Assembly (NCBI GenBank): GCA_029465975.1
Contig: CM055749.1
Span: 13,947,641-14,011,640, forward strand
Length of the DNA stretch: 64,000 bases
From: Dallia pectoralis
Lineage: Eukaryota > Chordata > Actinopteri > Esociformes > Umbridae
Direction: 5' to 3'
Under the pieces are notes generated by a model. The model was not told the origin of the DNA. It saw nothing but the letters and a program-made list of their open reading frames with translations, and searched no databases. The translations under genes were made by a program, and so were the position numbers. Positions 39,503 through 52,915 of the stretch are shown here, piece after piece; positions within the stretch are counted from its first letter, which is position 1; every line of letters starts with the position of its first letter.

Positions 39503-40902
39503 GCTGTTACACAGTACCTTTATAGGTGGTTAGTTACAGTAGTTAACGACGTGTAAACATGTTTAGTGATGCTGTTACACAGTACCTTTATAGGTGGCTA
39601 GTTACAGTAGTTAACGACGTGTAAACATGTTTAGTGATGCTGTTACACAGTACCTTTATAGGTGGTTAGTTACAGTAGTTAACGACGTGTAAACATGTTT
39701 AGTGATGCTGTTACACAGTACCTTTATAGGTGGCTAGTTACAGTAGTTAACGACGTGTAAACATGTTTAGTGATGCTGTGACACAGTACCTTTATAGGTG
39801 GCTAGTTACAGTAGTTAACGACGTGTAAACATGTTTAATGTGATGCTGTTACACAGTACCTTTATAGCTGGCTAGTTACAGTAGTTAACGACGTGTAAAC
39901 ATGTTTAATGATGCTGTGACACAGTACCTTTATAGGTGGTTAGTTACAGTAGTTAACGACGTGTAAACATGTTTAGTGATGCTGTTACACAGTACCTTTA
40001 TAGGTGGCTAGTTACAGTAGTTAACGACGTGTAAACATGTTTAATGATGCTGTTACACAGTACCTTTATAGGTGGCTAGTTACAGTAGTTAACGACGTGT
40101 AAACATGTTTAATGATGCTGTTACACAGTACCTTTATAGGTGACTAGTTACAGTAGTTAACGACGTGTAAACATGTTTAGTGATGCTGTTACACAGTACC
40201 TTTATAGGTGACTAGTTACAGTAGTTAACGACGTGTAAACATGTTTAATGATGCTGTTACACAGTACCTTTATAGGTGACTAGTTACAGTAGTTAACGAC
40301 GTGTAAACATGTTTAGTGATGCTGTGACACAGTACCTTTATAGGTGGCTAGTTACAGTAGTTAACGACGTGTAAACATGTTTAATGATGCTGTTACACAG
40401 TACCTTTATAGGTGACTAGTTACAGTAGTTAACGACGTGTAAACATGTTTAGTGATGCTGTTACACAGTACCTTTATAGGTGACTAGTTACAGTAGTTAA
40501 CGACGTGTAAACATGTTTAATGATGCTGTTACACAGTACCTTTATAGGTGACTAGTTACAGTAGTTAACGACGTGTAAACATGTTTAGTGATGCTGTTAC
40601 ACAGTACCTTTATAGGTGACTAGTTACAGTAGTTAACGACGTGTAAACATGTTTAGTGATGCTGTTACACAGTACCTTTATAGGTGACTAGTTACAGTAG
40701 TTAACGACGTGTAAACATGTTTAATGATGCTGTTACACAGTACCTTTATAGGTGACTAGTTACAGTAGTTAACGACGTGTAAACATGTTTATAGGTGACT
40801 AGTTACAGTAGTTAACGACGTGTAAACATGTTTAATGATGCTGTTACACAGTACCTTTATAGGTGGCTAGTTACAGTAGTTAACGACGTGTAAACATGTT
40901 TA
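39503..40902. repeat. 68-bp minisatellite, about 21 units
   Basis: Unit: 'gctgttacacagtacctttat', then 'aggtggctagttacagtag', then 'ttaacgacgtgtaaacatg' and 'tttagtgat'. Variants are limited to gtt/gtg, ggtt/ggct/gact and agt/aat. One unit near 40785 has lost its first half and one near 39837 has 2-3 extra bases. Every unit contains the palindrome AAACATGTTT, the forkhead-like GTAAACA and GTTAAC. Confidence 0.97.
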
Positions 40903-41046
40903 TTGATCTTGACAGTGCGTGAGATATCCACCGCACTACAATACAAGCTACAGGACTAGACAGGCTAACCGTGCTTGCAATTGTCTGTAGCTAGCAGCTA
41001 GCTAGTTGGCTACATTGTTTCGGAATGTTTGACTACATTAACTCAC

Positions 41047-41320
41047 CTTTAGGCTGTCAGTCTTTGTTTTGTTGTCTGATATTGTGGTTTTAGTTCTCTA
41101 TAATGTGTGTAAAGTGTACCCAGCTAACTGTGTTATTTTGTCTCGACCACGCTGTTCCTCCTCGCCGGCCTCACCGACTAATACTATGCTGCCACAGCTT
41201 CCAATATGGTGACCGTAGTGATGGTGGGTCCGACTCGGCAAACGAAAGGCCGGGTTTCAGGAGTGGGTTTGCGGATAGCATTCAACTGTATGGCGCCTGC
41301 ACTGCCACCTACTGGCCTGG
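41047..41320 (-). promoter_or_regulatory. caprin1: Candidate non-coding first exon and promoter of caprin1
   Basis: On the minus strand AAAG|GTGAGTT at 41041-41050 is a near-ideal splice donor, and the sequence just before it (41090-41320) has more G+C and CpG than the surroundings. The caprin1 ATG exon begins directly at an acceptor (..ggtcaacag|ATG at 36006), so a spliced 5' UTR exon must exist upstream, and this is the best place seen for it. If correct, the first intron is about 5 kb and contains the 68-bp minisatellite. Confidence 0.35.
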
Positions 41321-43575
41321 AGTGTGAGACCTACCAACATTACATTTTATTTTTATTTTTTACTCTCCCTCTTCTTCTGTGTAGCAGCTGGTATCCAAAT
41401 TATAATGCTTTGTCATTTATTTCCGAGTATTGTGTTAACAGGGTTGGGTAGGTTACTTTTTTAATGTGTTACAAGTTACCTGTCTAATATTTTAATCGGT
41501 ATGCACTTATGAATAGTCAAACTCTGTAATGTAATTGTATAACTTTCAGTTGCTTTGGGATAACTTTCATATTTAGAGACATTAGAAAAAAATCTGAATA
41601 TTACAAATTGAACAACACCTATTGCCGGATTCATCAAATATTGCGTTTACATACCTGGGCAAATATGTTGATTTCATTTAACCTTATTTGTTGAGTACTG
41701 TCTTGTGAAAATAATTCAAACATCTTGCTTCCCTACTTTGTTGTATTTTGGACTTGGATAATTCATTAATACTATATAATTATGTTAATCTTCAAGGTTT
41801 TATTTATCTACACACAATATCCCAAAATGACAAAGCGAAAACAGAAATGGTTGCCATTGGTATTATGACCCTATGCCACATTGAGTTACGATAAATCTTG
41901 TACTTCCGTGTCATTGAAAATGTAAAAAGTGTCTGTAATCCGATTACAATACTTTTCTTGTAACATAATGAATTAATGTTATTTGTAATATTTTAATATG
42001 TGTGCAAAGGCTGTAAAGGCAAAGCAGGATCCGACGAGGGAATAAAAACCAAAACATTCCAAACATCTCTGTGGCATACTCCTGAAATATCAGTGCTTGT
42101 AGTCATCAAATCCATTTTCTCAATTCTCCCACTCTCACTCTAACCCTAACTAGAAACTTCACCAGAAATGACAACCTAAAAGTAGCTTGTCCTTGTGGAG
42201 ACATCTGGTCCCCACAGATGGAGACATCTGGTCCCCACATGTACACATATTGGGATCAAACACAAACAGATGTTAATATACTGCACCCACCAACGTGTGC
42301 TCTGGTGCCCCAGGGATTAGGACAGCAGGATTATACCATTGTTCACGTGTCTATTAGTATGCAAGGAATTTGAGTCCTAATTATGTTTTCGATTTACTTA
42401 TTTGAAATATTCATTTTAATAATACAGATTTCTCATGATTGGCAGGTAACTTAGTGGTGAGACCGGTAACTTCAGGGAAAATTCCAGAAATCTGCGAATT
42501 CTGTCCTTGAGGAATTCTGTTAACTGTATTTATTCCTGTTGCCCTGAAAAAGCATGTCTGCTGAGTGTCTGAAATGTACAAATAAACTGTCTATTTCAAT
42601 ACTTCTTTATCTCGGGACCACTTGCACGCCAAAAATATTGTCTAATGCTTTTTATTATAAAACAAATTATTATTTTAACATATCCAAAATGGTCCATCAT
42701 GCAAAAACGATTATTTTTAACACATTCAAGTTATTGTAGACAATTAGGTGATACCAAAAAGGTGATAACATACCCAATATGTAAAATGAGCTAAACAAAA
42801 TTTTTATCTGAGGATTTCGAGGTCTATAGTTTGTTGTGTTGTGCCATGCATCAGAATGGTACTGGCAAGATCAGGAAAAAAATGGAATTAATTGTAATTA
42901 CGATTTCGCCACAGACCCTTGTCAAATAGACGCTAGTAGCCTAAATATGATACACACATATTCCTACTTTTAAAGGGTAATACAGCTAATGCCTCAAAAT
43001 GGCTGCATCAGAGCAGTTTATTAGCTGGTTAGATATTCATTAGATACAGTTGGCAAAAATCTCAAGTACATGCCAGGGCCTGCCCATTTTGACCACTGGC
43101 TGGCATACATCAGAATAACTTGTCAAACTATTACTCTAAGCAACCACAAACACCTACCCAGTTTCACAGTTGTGAATAGACGAGGCTATAGGAATCTGGC
43201 CATTTTTCATGTAGCCTGAGATTGAATCCCTTTAAGGCAGATCTTCATCACTTCCTAAACCCCTTTGATGACATCACAACTCCATCCTTACCAGCAGCCA
43301 TCACAGGGTGTAATACAGGTTCAATTAATTTGTATAATTCAAATTAATGGACAGTGCATAATTGGTCCAGTGTATTTTGAGCTCTTGATAATTTGCCTTT
43401 AGACAGAAGATGGCGCCAATATCACATAGAGAACGGAAAGGAACAACTGCACAAATAGCGACTCAAGCCTGAGGTAACAAACAACAATAGAGACAGAGTT
43501 TAACATGGGTTAATAAACACAAGATTCACGGTAAAGTCATCTTCATCAGAGAATTCTAGGATGCAATTTAGACAC
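41321..43575. other. Intergenic, no gene recognised
   Basis: AT-rich. Around 42195-42240 the phrase 'gagacatctggtccccaca' occurs twice in tandem. No exon or RNA gene was supported. Confidence 0.5.
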
Positions 43576-43579
43576 TACA

Positions 43580-43850
43580 GTATGGAAGAAAATCTGTCTC
43601 ACCAGATTCTGAAACTGAATTTCTAGCACTGAATTTATTTGCATACAAGATTCAGTTTCGAGCACTGAATTTATTTGCATACAAGATTCAGTGTCTAAAA
43701 ATGCAGTGTTATAAATTCAGTGCAAAAAAAATGTCAGTGTTTGAAATTCAGTGCAAAAAAAAATTCTGTGTTAGAAATTCAGTGCAAAAAAATTCAGTGT
43801 CAGAAATTCAGTGCAAAAAAATTCAGTGTCAGAAATTCTGATTCAGAAGG
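43580..43850. repeat. Irregular tandem repeat of 'aaattcagtgcaaaaaa' units
   Basis: First two copies of a roughly 50-base unit ('gcactgaatttatttgcata', 43626-43690), then four or five copies of a 28-32 base unit containing 'gaaattcagtgcaaaaaa' followed by 'ttcagtgt'. Low complexity; encodes only chance reading frames. Confidence 0.8.
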
Positions 43851-46800
43851 AACATCCGGGATACCAAGGAAAAGCAATCAATTCTGTCTCAACTCCATCC
43901 AACATCCAGCTATCAAGTTCCAGGTTTACGTTTTAACGGATGACATTGCAGATGCGACGTGGGCGTGTCATTAGAAACTCTGGCAGGATAGTTTAATGTA
44001 GTTGACCCTATCGATGTTCAAAATAATGCAAACGTCAATAAATCGTTCAAATGTTCATAATGTAATTATTTTAGTTAACCTGGGCGCACTACACTCTGTT
44101 AAACTAGTGGTCTATATGTATCACAAATTAATCTGGGCGCACTATCGCTGTTATACTAGTGCATACACAGTGCCCCACAAATACACACAGCTCTACTCTG
44201 CGCTGCCTAAGCAGGTTCAGGCATTTTCACAGCTGCTCCACAGGAACTTTACTCTTATCTTTCTTATACAATATAGATTATGTATCTCTCCTGACCTCCT
44301 CACCACACTACAACAACACACCTATTTTTCTTTGTTTGACGGCTGGATTTTTATATACCGGTACTCTCTTTGGTTGTTTGGGGACGTCTCTACTCTTATT
44401 TTTAATTAATCAAGTTAAATATTCAATAAAGGCAACATTCAGCAAGTGAAGTGGGTGTATTTATGCAAATATATACGTATATATATTAATCTTCAAAACC
44501 CACAGAGCCCTGTAGGCTGCATAGGTAACCCAGACAACGGGCCCCATGAACAGAAACAAACATGACGAGCCACTTGAGATTCAGCCCCAGATCCGATGAC
44601 AGGCCGTTGGTCTGCACTATGTGGTACCCCATCTAACCTGAAACAGCGTGGAGAATCGGCAGAAAAGAATGGGAGGAATGGGAAACAAAATACAAATTTG
44701 CCATGCTTGAAGTGTCATTTCTAGGGCCCAAGGCTGTAATCAATTCCAAAAGAATTGAGTGAAGCGATCTGGTTGTGATTTTTTTATGAGATTTTTCCTA
44801 CATATGCGAACTGATTTATGAATACCTGTTTTACTTGGTCATTATAAGGTATTGTGTATTGATTAGGAAATATAATGCATTTTAGAATAAGGCTGTAACG
44901 TAACAAAATGGGGAAAAAGTGAATGGATCTGCAAACTTTCCAATGTAAGGAAAATAAATACATTAATAAACCCTGTAAAATCAGGGACTGACAATTGCAA
45001 AAAAGGGAACAGGAAAGAAAAGTGTGCCACGTGTGTCTAAGAGCTCCATAGTCATTTGCGCCGTCTTTGTGTTTTGTAGTTGGACTGAACCAGAGCTCTG
45101 GAACATTTCAATGTTTTTCTGTACACTTCAGCGACAGATGCCGCCTTGATTGAATCAACTTATTCTGAAAAACACAAGCCTCTTTGTTGTCCTTGTTTCT
45201 TTGAAGTAAGTCTAGCGGGCCCCTTTGGCCTAGCAGAAGCCAGTGGCAGAACCCAGTGGATCTCAAATGTGTGTGCCAGAGTAGGCTTGGTGATGAGGTT
45301 GAGATCTGACACGAAGCGAGTTTGGGGATAATGTGGGCAGGGCTGAGATTGAGGCTAAAGTGTCCAGACATGGCAAGGTTGGACAATCATTATACTGTAA
45401 TCATTTGTCAGTTCAAGGAAGTTTTTGTGGTCGCAACCAAGAACACAGAGCAGATAAACTCGCTGGCCATACAATGTGCGGCCAGCTTTCAATCCAAGAT
45501 CCTGACAGGAGCCTTAAACACATACTGTATGTACAGGGTAAAAGCTCATAAAGACGTACCGCGGGGATTTTTCACTCACATCAAAGCCCTATGTTTAAGT
45601 GTTTGTTTCATTTCCCCCATAATTTATTCCATAGAGATTTTTACACCTGCTTCAAAAAATCCTCTGTTTTGTTTTGACTTACCACGGATAGACGTTTTGG
45701 CAGATCTCATTAAGAGAAGGTGACGTTTGTCAACAGATTTGCTTCAACTGATTGTATATCCAGCCAATATTAATAAAAGTAAACATATATTTACTTTTAT
45801 ATTTATTTAAACTGTTATTAAAATGGCTAGGCCGACCATTTACAAGAAGAAATAACTTGTGTACGAACTGAAAGAGACGCTTTTCCAGTTGTGCTGTACT
45901 GTTGTGTAGAGATTATGGCTCTATTTCGGACTATACTACCAATGCCTATGCAACTGCCTGCTAGGACAACCAGCAACACAGCAGCATGAGTGAGTATCCT
46001 GTGAGACTTCAGTGGATTCCAATATTAGGTTGGACATCGCACACTGTGATTGGCCGGTGCCTGCTCTGGTTTCCTGGCTGAACTAGCTGTGCTAAAAAAC
46101 GCAGAACAGAGCAACAAGCATAGCCCTCAGATGTACCTGAATGGTTATTGTCTTTGTAAGGGATGTTTAAGGTACCCAAATGTTTTGTGAAACAATTAAC
46201 ACAGCTCTCACACCCATCAATACCACACAAGACATGCCTCCAGAAATCTTCTTATAGTTCCATTGCCAGAACTTTACCACGTCCAGAATGAAGGCTGAGT
46301 GCCATAAAGTACTAAACAGAGTACAGACTATTTGGAAGTTATTGCCACCCCAGCAACTGAATCAAGCATTTAAAACAGTTCTTATATTATGCACAATGTA
46401 TGTAGGTATATTCTAGAAATAATTACTGTTAGTATTTTCCTGTGTTTTCACTCATGTTTCATTCATGTTTGATCCCTTTTCAGTGTTTTACCAAGTCAGA
46501 CACAGCTGGCCTCTTCCTTTTCCCTCTGCGAGACATGTCCAGGGATCACATTGTTTCTTAGCCTTATGTACAGTACACAATATTCTAATGTTCTGTTTAC
46601 ATAAATGTTCAATGTCCTGGCCATATTTTTAACATACTATTCCCACAGTCAGATTGTTTTAAGTCAGGCGGAGGACAAAGTAATTATGTACACCGTAACT
46701 GCAATCAACAGCTCAGGGTCCTCTAGCAGTTTTCTGCCCATTCTCTTTCCTACAACCATCTTAAAAGCATTTGTGCTTATTCCACGAAACAAACAAGGTC

Positions 46801-49256
46801 AAGCAGAGCTGGAGCAGTGATTAGAGAACAAACAAATCTGTCATAGGATGTGAGCGTGTGGGGCTCTAGACCAGATCAAGTTCTTAGGAAAGGGTGAGTC
46901 CGGGATGTTGGGTTCGGGTGGTGGAGTTGAGGGGGGGGGGTCAGCTCACGGTGCGGCCCGTCACAATCCAGATTATCATATCCATCATGGGAAGATTGCC
47001 TTTGTTTTCTTTTCATTACAGGCCCAATCCCTTCACAATCCGTCCAAACAACGGTGGAATAACAGCTTATTTTCTTTGTGTGTGTCCGTAGGAGAGTGGA
47101 GTGATTGTAGTCTGCATGAAGTCCTCTAAAGACACTTTGGCCTTGTTCACACTGGCAGTTAGAAATGACACATATATATTTTCCACTAAACCAAGGATAT
47201 TCAGATGTTTTTACATGACTAGTCTATACAAGAGAAAAATATTATTCCACAAACAGTGATATGATTGCATTTTAGATTTTCCATTGTCCCCAAACAAATA
47301 ATGTCGACCTCTAACGTAGCAGTCAAATTTTGCATACCTGTGTTCCTAGGGGAAAGCATGGTTTATTTTTTAAGACTCATCTTGACAGGTTCCGGGTGTT
47401 GTGATTGCTCCCTTCCAGACAGGCACAAAAACATCCACACACCCTTTTTGTAAATAAGTATGAAATAAGCGAAAGTCTCTTCAGTGGACCTTGAAGTAGA
47501 ATTTCAGTTATGGAATTGTGTCAAAATTATTACTTTGATAAAAATTTCACAAACCAATACCCACACATCCTCTCTTTGCTAGTACACTGCAAAATATACC
47601 ATGGATGCCATTTGAAAATTATAAGATCTACCCACAGCAACGATATGACATACACATTTTTAAAAGATTTCAAAAAGTGCCAAATTCTTTACTTAAGTTG
47701 ATTACAAAAAATCCTCTCAGCTAGAAATCATAAGATGTTGCAATGTCTGGCTCAATTTCGTAGTACAGTGGAGTGATATAAAATGGCATGGCCTGACACA
47801 CCCAGAGAGCCAACAGTCTCTGCCTAATTGGCCATCCATATATTGTCTGCTTCACAGAGCTGACACTACAGTGTCAAAGACTACTAACGCCACATACACC
47901 GGGACTGGACTTAATGTTGTACACTGAGACTGGGTTACTCACTAGATGAGGTTCTGATCCATTGCCAACAGATATATTATATATATACATTTTGTTAGCA
48001 ATAGTGCTGCACCTTTTTGGCTTTCATTTTACTTACATGAGAATTTGGGTGAAAAATGAAGCTCACGTCTACAACATCCTGGGAACATCAAAGATGAGTC
48101 CTAGGCTTTTTTTCATTATGGGATAATTTAAAGTCGGTCCTGACAATCCAGCTATGGAAACATGTTCTTTTGAAATAGCCACACACGCTGTGCACCCCTT
48201 TCTCGGGTATAGACTTTAATGTAACTGCGATCAACCACAACAAGATTTTAGAGGCCAGCGTTCATCCCTTCGAAATCCCACTGAACGTGAGTACTTTTGA
48301 AATTCCAGAGTACCATGCCAACCGTGAAGCTTCCTGCTTCTTGTCGGCACTTCATGGAGGGCAATTTTCCTCTGGCTGAGCTTCCAAAAGCTGACTCACC
48401 TGGAACCAATCTGTAACACAATCGAAGGGTCCTGACTTGAAAGACAGTTCCTTCCCTTTGAAAGTCTCCTCCTGGTAGCCTGTGTGGCGCTAAAATAGTC
48501 CTTTTTAAATTGCAGATAAAAAAGAGAGTGATGGATGGAGACAAGTGTCCGCCGATCAAATTCATTATGTGAATAACCGATAAAACAAAGCATATGAATA
48601 GGATTTTGAGCTGCCGTTGAAAATGTCGAGCATTGGTGTTATCTAGAATTTTGTTAAAACAAAATGTCAAATATAGAGACGTTGCAGCACTAAGTTTCCA
48701 AGATCGCTGCATAACTGGCTCTTCTTTAACAATTGTTTTTTTTCCTTTCCAAGAAGCTCAGGCATTTACCCCTACAGAGTTGTGAGGATTGTCAAGGCCA
48801 TCTTTGAAAATGTAATGGCTGTCCATTGCGGGGTCCTGAGTGGATAACTCCTGAGTCAACATGCCAAACCTCATTTCCTCTTGTTCAATTCTTTCTCTGA
48901 GAGCAATTTCTCCCTTCTGACTGTGATGTAAGCCAGGTTACTTTTCACAATTATTTTGCAGGTAGCACTGTATGGTTGTGACGGAGAAGAGGGCAATCAC
49001 TGCCTCCTGGTAACCTGAGAAATATAGTCTCAGGTTTCATTGGAGGAAATGTTTCGGCCCCATTGCACCATATAAAACACACTAAAATGAACATAACTGT
49101 ATTAAGTAAAAAAACAAACAATATGTACAATTTATATTGACACATTTACAAGACTATAACATGTTATCTGCATTCTAAATGTCCAATAAATCCAGATTGT
49201 GGTGCTCGGGAAACACATCAGGATTATGCTAACATCATCTCCACAGGCAGTATTAT
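43851..49256. other. Intergenic, no gene recognised
   Basis: Mostly single-copy-looking AT-rich sequence between caprin1 and alx4. Open frames such as 44002-44409, 45322-45723 (plus) and 48248-48712 (minus) show no domain, no convincing splice context and no similarity I can name. Regulatory elements of alx4 could lie here but cannot be read by eye. Confidence 0.45.
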
Positions 49257-49261
49257 ACAAT

Positions 49262-49696
49262 TGTGAGGAATCCCTCTAGCGCAGGTCCACTGCCCTCTGG
49301 TGGCGGGTTTCGTCGTTCGTCGTCTCCGACGTATTAGCGGCCGCCGCCCCCCTCATTAGTCACTTTGTCTAGTCCTGTCTATTGCACACACCTGGTGTTC
49401 ATTCCCCATTAGTCTCCTATATAGGCTTCCTCTGTTGGGTCATGTCCTCGTGTGGTATTGTTTATTGTTGGATGTGTGTACACGCCACTCGGCGTTATTA
49501 CAGACACCTGTTAGTCTGTTGTTGTTATTGAGCCCGGTTGTTGGGCATTTACCATTAAGCGCTGTGTCGCTCGTTTTTGTTATTTTCCGGTACAAGTGTG
49601 TACGTAATGAGTTGCGTTGTCATAGAGCTACATTAAAACTCATCAACGCTACGGATCCGGTGCCTGCCTCCTTTCATACATACACACACCGTGACA
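49262..49696 (+). mobile_element. Solo LTR of a retrotransposon with 5-bp target duplication
   Basis: Starts TGTGAGGAATCC and ends CACACCGTGACA, i.e. TG..CA borders, 435 bp. It is flanked by 'acaat' at 49257-49261 and 'acaat' at 49697-49701. Inside, TATATA near 49419-49424 and ATTAAA near 49633 fit a promoter and a poly(A) signal in plus orientation. No internal gag/pol adjoins it, so it is a recombination product of a full element. Confidence 0.85.
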
Positions 49697-50376
49697 ACAA
49701 TCTGATGGCTTCAGTCTCAAGCACCCAGTCCCGCTCCTGGAGTGTGAACGTGTGTCTAAAGATGCTCCCCAGCAGCCTCAGCTCGTTGTATAAAAGATGG
49801 GAGGTGTTGTCTAGGATGGAGTTGACTTCCTCATCATTCTCCCCTCAGCCACCTGACTGTTAAGTTTTGCTCTGACTGCTGAGATGGTCTTCCTCACCAG
49901 TTTGTTGAGCAATACATACATAATAGGCCGATGCGTTAAAGTTGAGTACTGTATCCATTTGAGATTGAGACGGTACGTCTCTCGTCTTTAATCACAATGA
50001 CCGAGCTCTGTGGGAGAAATCCTTGCCTCCTGCTGTTTGTTCAGAAATGATTGGTACAGTAAGGAGGCCTGCATCTTGTGACATTGGTCTACATAGACTC
50101 ACCGGACAATTCATTTGGTACACCTTGTCAACTGTTCGTTAAAGCAATATGTAATCAGCCAATCATGTGGCAGCAAAACAATGCATTTAGGCATGTAGAC
50201 AAGACAATCTGCTGAATTTAAAACCGAAAAAGAAAAAATATCCAGGGAGCAACCAGTTCTCTGGGCAAAAATGTTTTGTTGATTACAGAAGTCAGAGGAG
50301 AATGGCCGGACTGGTATAGGCAACAGCAACCAAGGTATTCACGGGCTACAGCAGTAGAAGATCAAACAGGGTACGA

Positions 50377-50832
50377 TGGTCATGATTCATGACCATCATT
50401 ATACATCATGACCGTCGTTATACATCATGACCATCGTTATACATCATGACCGTCGTTATATATCATGACCGTCAATATACATTGTGACCGTCGTTATACA
50501 TCATGACCGTCGTTATACATCATGACCGTCGTTATACATCATGACCGTCGTTATACATCGTGACCGTCGTTATACATCATGACCGTCGTTATACATGATG
50601 ACCATCGTTATACATCATGACCGTCGTTATACATCATGACCGTCGTTATACATGATGACCATCGTTATACATCATGACCGTCGTTATACATCATGACCGT
50701 CGTTAGACATCTTGACTGTGTCGTTATACATGATGACCGTCGTTATACATCATGACCGTCGTTATACATCATGACCGTCGTTATACATCATGACCGTCAT
50801 TATATATCATGACCGTCGTTATACATCATCAT
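50377..50832. repeat. 19-bp minisatellite, about 24 units
   Basis: Unit 'gaccgtcgttatacatcat' repeated from about 50377 with variants gaccatcg, catgatg and one 'gactgtgtcg' insertion near 50715. It ends directly against the Ty3-type fragment that follows. Confidence 0.95.
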
Positions 50833-51360
50833 AGGAATGAGACTGAGGGCACATGAACCTCGCACTTCTCAGCATTCACAAACAAACGATTCTTCAGCAA
50901 CTTGTGGAGAACATTGCGAACATGTTGGGTGTGCTCTGTTGGGTCCTTGGAGAAAAAAAGGACAACAAGATATACAAAAACAAACTGTCCAATCATGTCC
51001 CTCAACACCTCATTCACCAGGCACTGGAAAACAGCATTTGTAAGCCCAATTGGCATGACCAAATATTCAAAATTTCCCATTGGTGTGCAGAACCCTGTCA
51101 ACCATTCAGCTCCGTCTCTGATCCTCACCAAGTGATAGGCGTTCCCAAGGTCCAACTTAGTAAAAACAGTAGCTCCCTGCAGGGAATCGAAAGCGGAGTT
51201 CATCAAGGGCAGGGGGTACTTATGCTTAACAGTAATGTCATTTAGGTAATCTATGCAGGGCCGAAGGGTCCCATCCTTACCCACAAAGAGGGGAGGAGGA
51301 TGGTCGGTTGAGACCCGCCGCCAAGGACTCCCTGATGTATGTCTCTATGGCGTCACAATG
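50829..51360 (-). mobile_element. Ty3-type (gypsy) reverse transcriptase fragment
   Basis: Minus strand. A frame with GKDGTLRPCIDY, KHKYPLP, FTKLDLGNAYHLVRI and FEYLVMPIGL is the palm/fingers region of a Ty3-type RT. The catalytic motif position reads VYLVV where the family has YxDD, so it is inactive. The sequence upstream (51290-51360) continues the similarity in another frame after an indel. No LTR, RNase H or integrase adjoins. Confidence 0.85.
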
Positions 51361-52260
51361 TTGTCGAACAACCGCTTTTAGCATTAAACTAATAACTGCT
51401 TTTAGCATTAAAGGAATTGACATATTTCTAAGGTATCACCTTCGTTGTGGAGTTGAAAGTTGATGCAAGTTTAATGCAATGTATGATCTTGAAAATATAT
51501 TTGTTCATGTTCAACAAAAAAGGAAAAATTACTATCAAGACAAAGATTTACAATGAAATACCTCGATATTCCTATATCCATGCATAACAACTCCAACTTT
51601 GCACCCAACAAACATCAATTGAACAAACTATCATACAATACGATGATCTTCCTACAGTGGAAAGACTTTTTTAGAGATGCATCGGGATTATGCAAATCAG
51701 CAGCTGTGAACGATAGGAGATGATCAGTCTCCAGGGTTGCGGTTGGGGTTTTTCTGAAATCTCTTCCCTGCTGGGAAACTAAAGTTCAATTCGAAACCCC
51801 CCACCGTTTACATTATAGTAAACCCTCAATCTACAGATCAGAGGTTCTCTATACCCACTATCCCACCACAGGATGGAGTAACAGGGTTGTATTGGTATGT
51901 CCACTTACCCAGCAGGGGGTCTTTTGTCAACTATTGCAAATCATCTCATCTGTATCTGTGAAACAATATTCAGAATATGTTGTTAACAGAGAACAATCAA
52001 CAATCCCTGTTTTCTCTGTTGAGTTCCATTTTTTAAAGACGTCTTTGCATCCACGTCTACAGCGGAATTGTCTGCGTGTTCTCTTTTAAGGGATCGTGTT
52101 AAAAGTGCATAACGAATGGATTGTAGCCAAAACACATTGACCAATCAAAACAATAAAAAGCTCAGAATTTGGTGCTAATAATTATTTTCAATAATTAAAA
52201 AAAAAGGAAATGCAAACCTACTTTTATCAACGGTTATTAAAATAAAGGTCAATACCTAAG
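51361..52260. other. Intergenic, no feature recognised
   Basis: No exon, RNA gene or clear repeat beyond simple AT-rich sequence. 'aaccgcttttagcattaaa' is partly duplicated near 51370-51410. Confidence 0.5.
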
Positions 52261-52269
52261 ACCCAATGT

Positions 52270-52915
52270 AACTTTAACATCATTCATTGCTCACAGGTGC
52301 TCGAGCATATAGATGTGACATCATAGAGAAACATTGGCAGTGCAATGCGTCGTACTGAAGAGCTCACTGTAAACATTGCACTGTCATGGCACTGTCACTG
52401 TTGCTACAACCTGGTTTGTGAAATGTCTGCCCTACTAGATCTGCCCCGGTCAACTGTTATTGCTATAATTGTAAAGTGGAAGCATTTAGGAACATGCCAT
52501 GCAGCCACAAAGTGGTAGCCCACGCAAACTCACAGAGAGGGCTGCTGAGTATTAAAGCATGCAGTGTCAAAATTGCCTGTCAACTTTTGCATCACTCACC
52601 ACAGAGTTCCAAACTGCCTCTGGAAGCAACATCAGCAGAAAAACTAAGCATCGGGAGCTTCACAAAATAGGTTTCAATGGCCAAGCAGCTGTACGCAAGC
52701 CCCACATCAACATACGCAGTGCCAAGCGTCAGCTGGAGTGTTGTAAAGCATGTTGCCACAGAAATCTAGAGCAGTGGAAACGTGTTCTCTGATGTGATAA
52801 ATATAGAAAAACAGCAAACTGCACTTGGTGTGGAGAAACCAAGTGGCTGGCACAGAGCACTGACCTTAACACCATTGGACACCTTTGGGATGAGTATAAC
52901 TGAGGATAAAACGTG
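52270..52915 (+). mobile_element. Decayed Tc1-like transposon with most of a transposase
   Basis: Frames at 52476-52792 carry the series KIGFNGQAAVRKPHIN, AKRQLECCKACCH and LEQWKRVL, the linker region before the first catalytic Asp of Tc1 transposases. Further right, 'ttggacacctttgggatgag' (52877-52896) matches the ..EHLWDE-type end. N-terminal helix-turn-helix similarity begins near 52340. Several frameshifts and missing segments make it non-functional. Confidence 0.75.

Noticed and set aside
48248..48712. Minus-strand frame of 154 codons
   Set aside because: No recognisable domain and the upper part overlaps another open frame; nothing supports expression.
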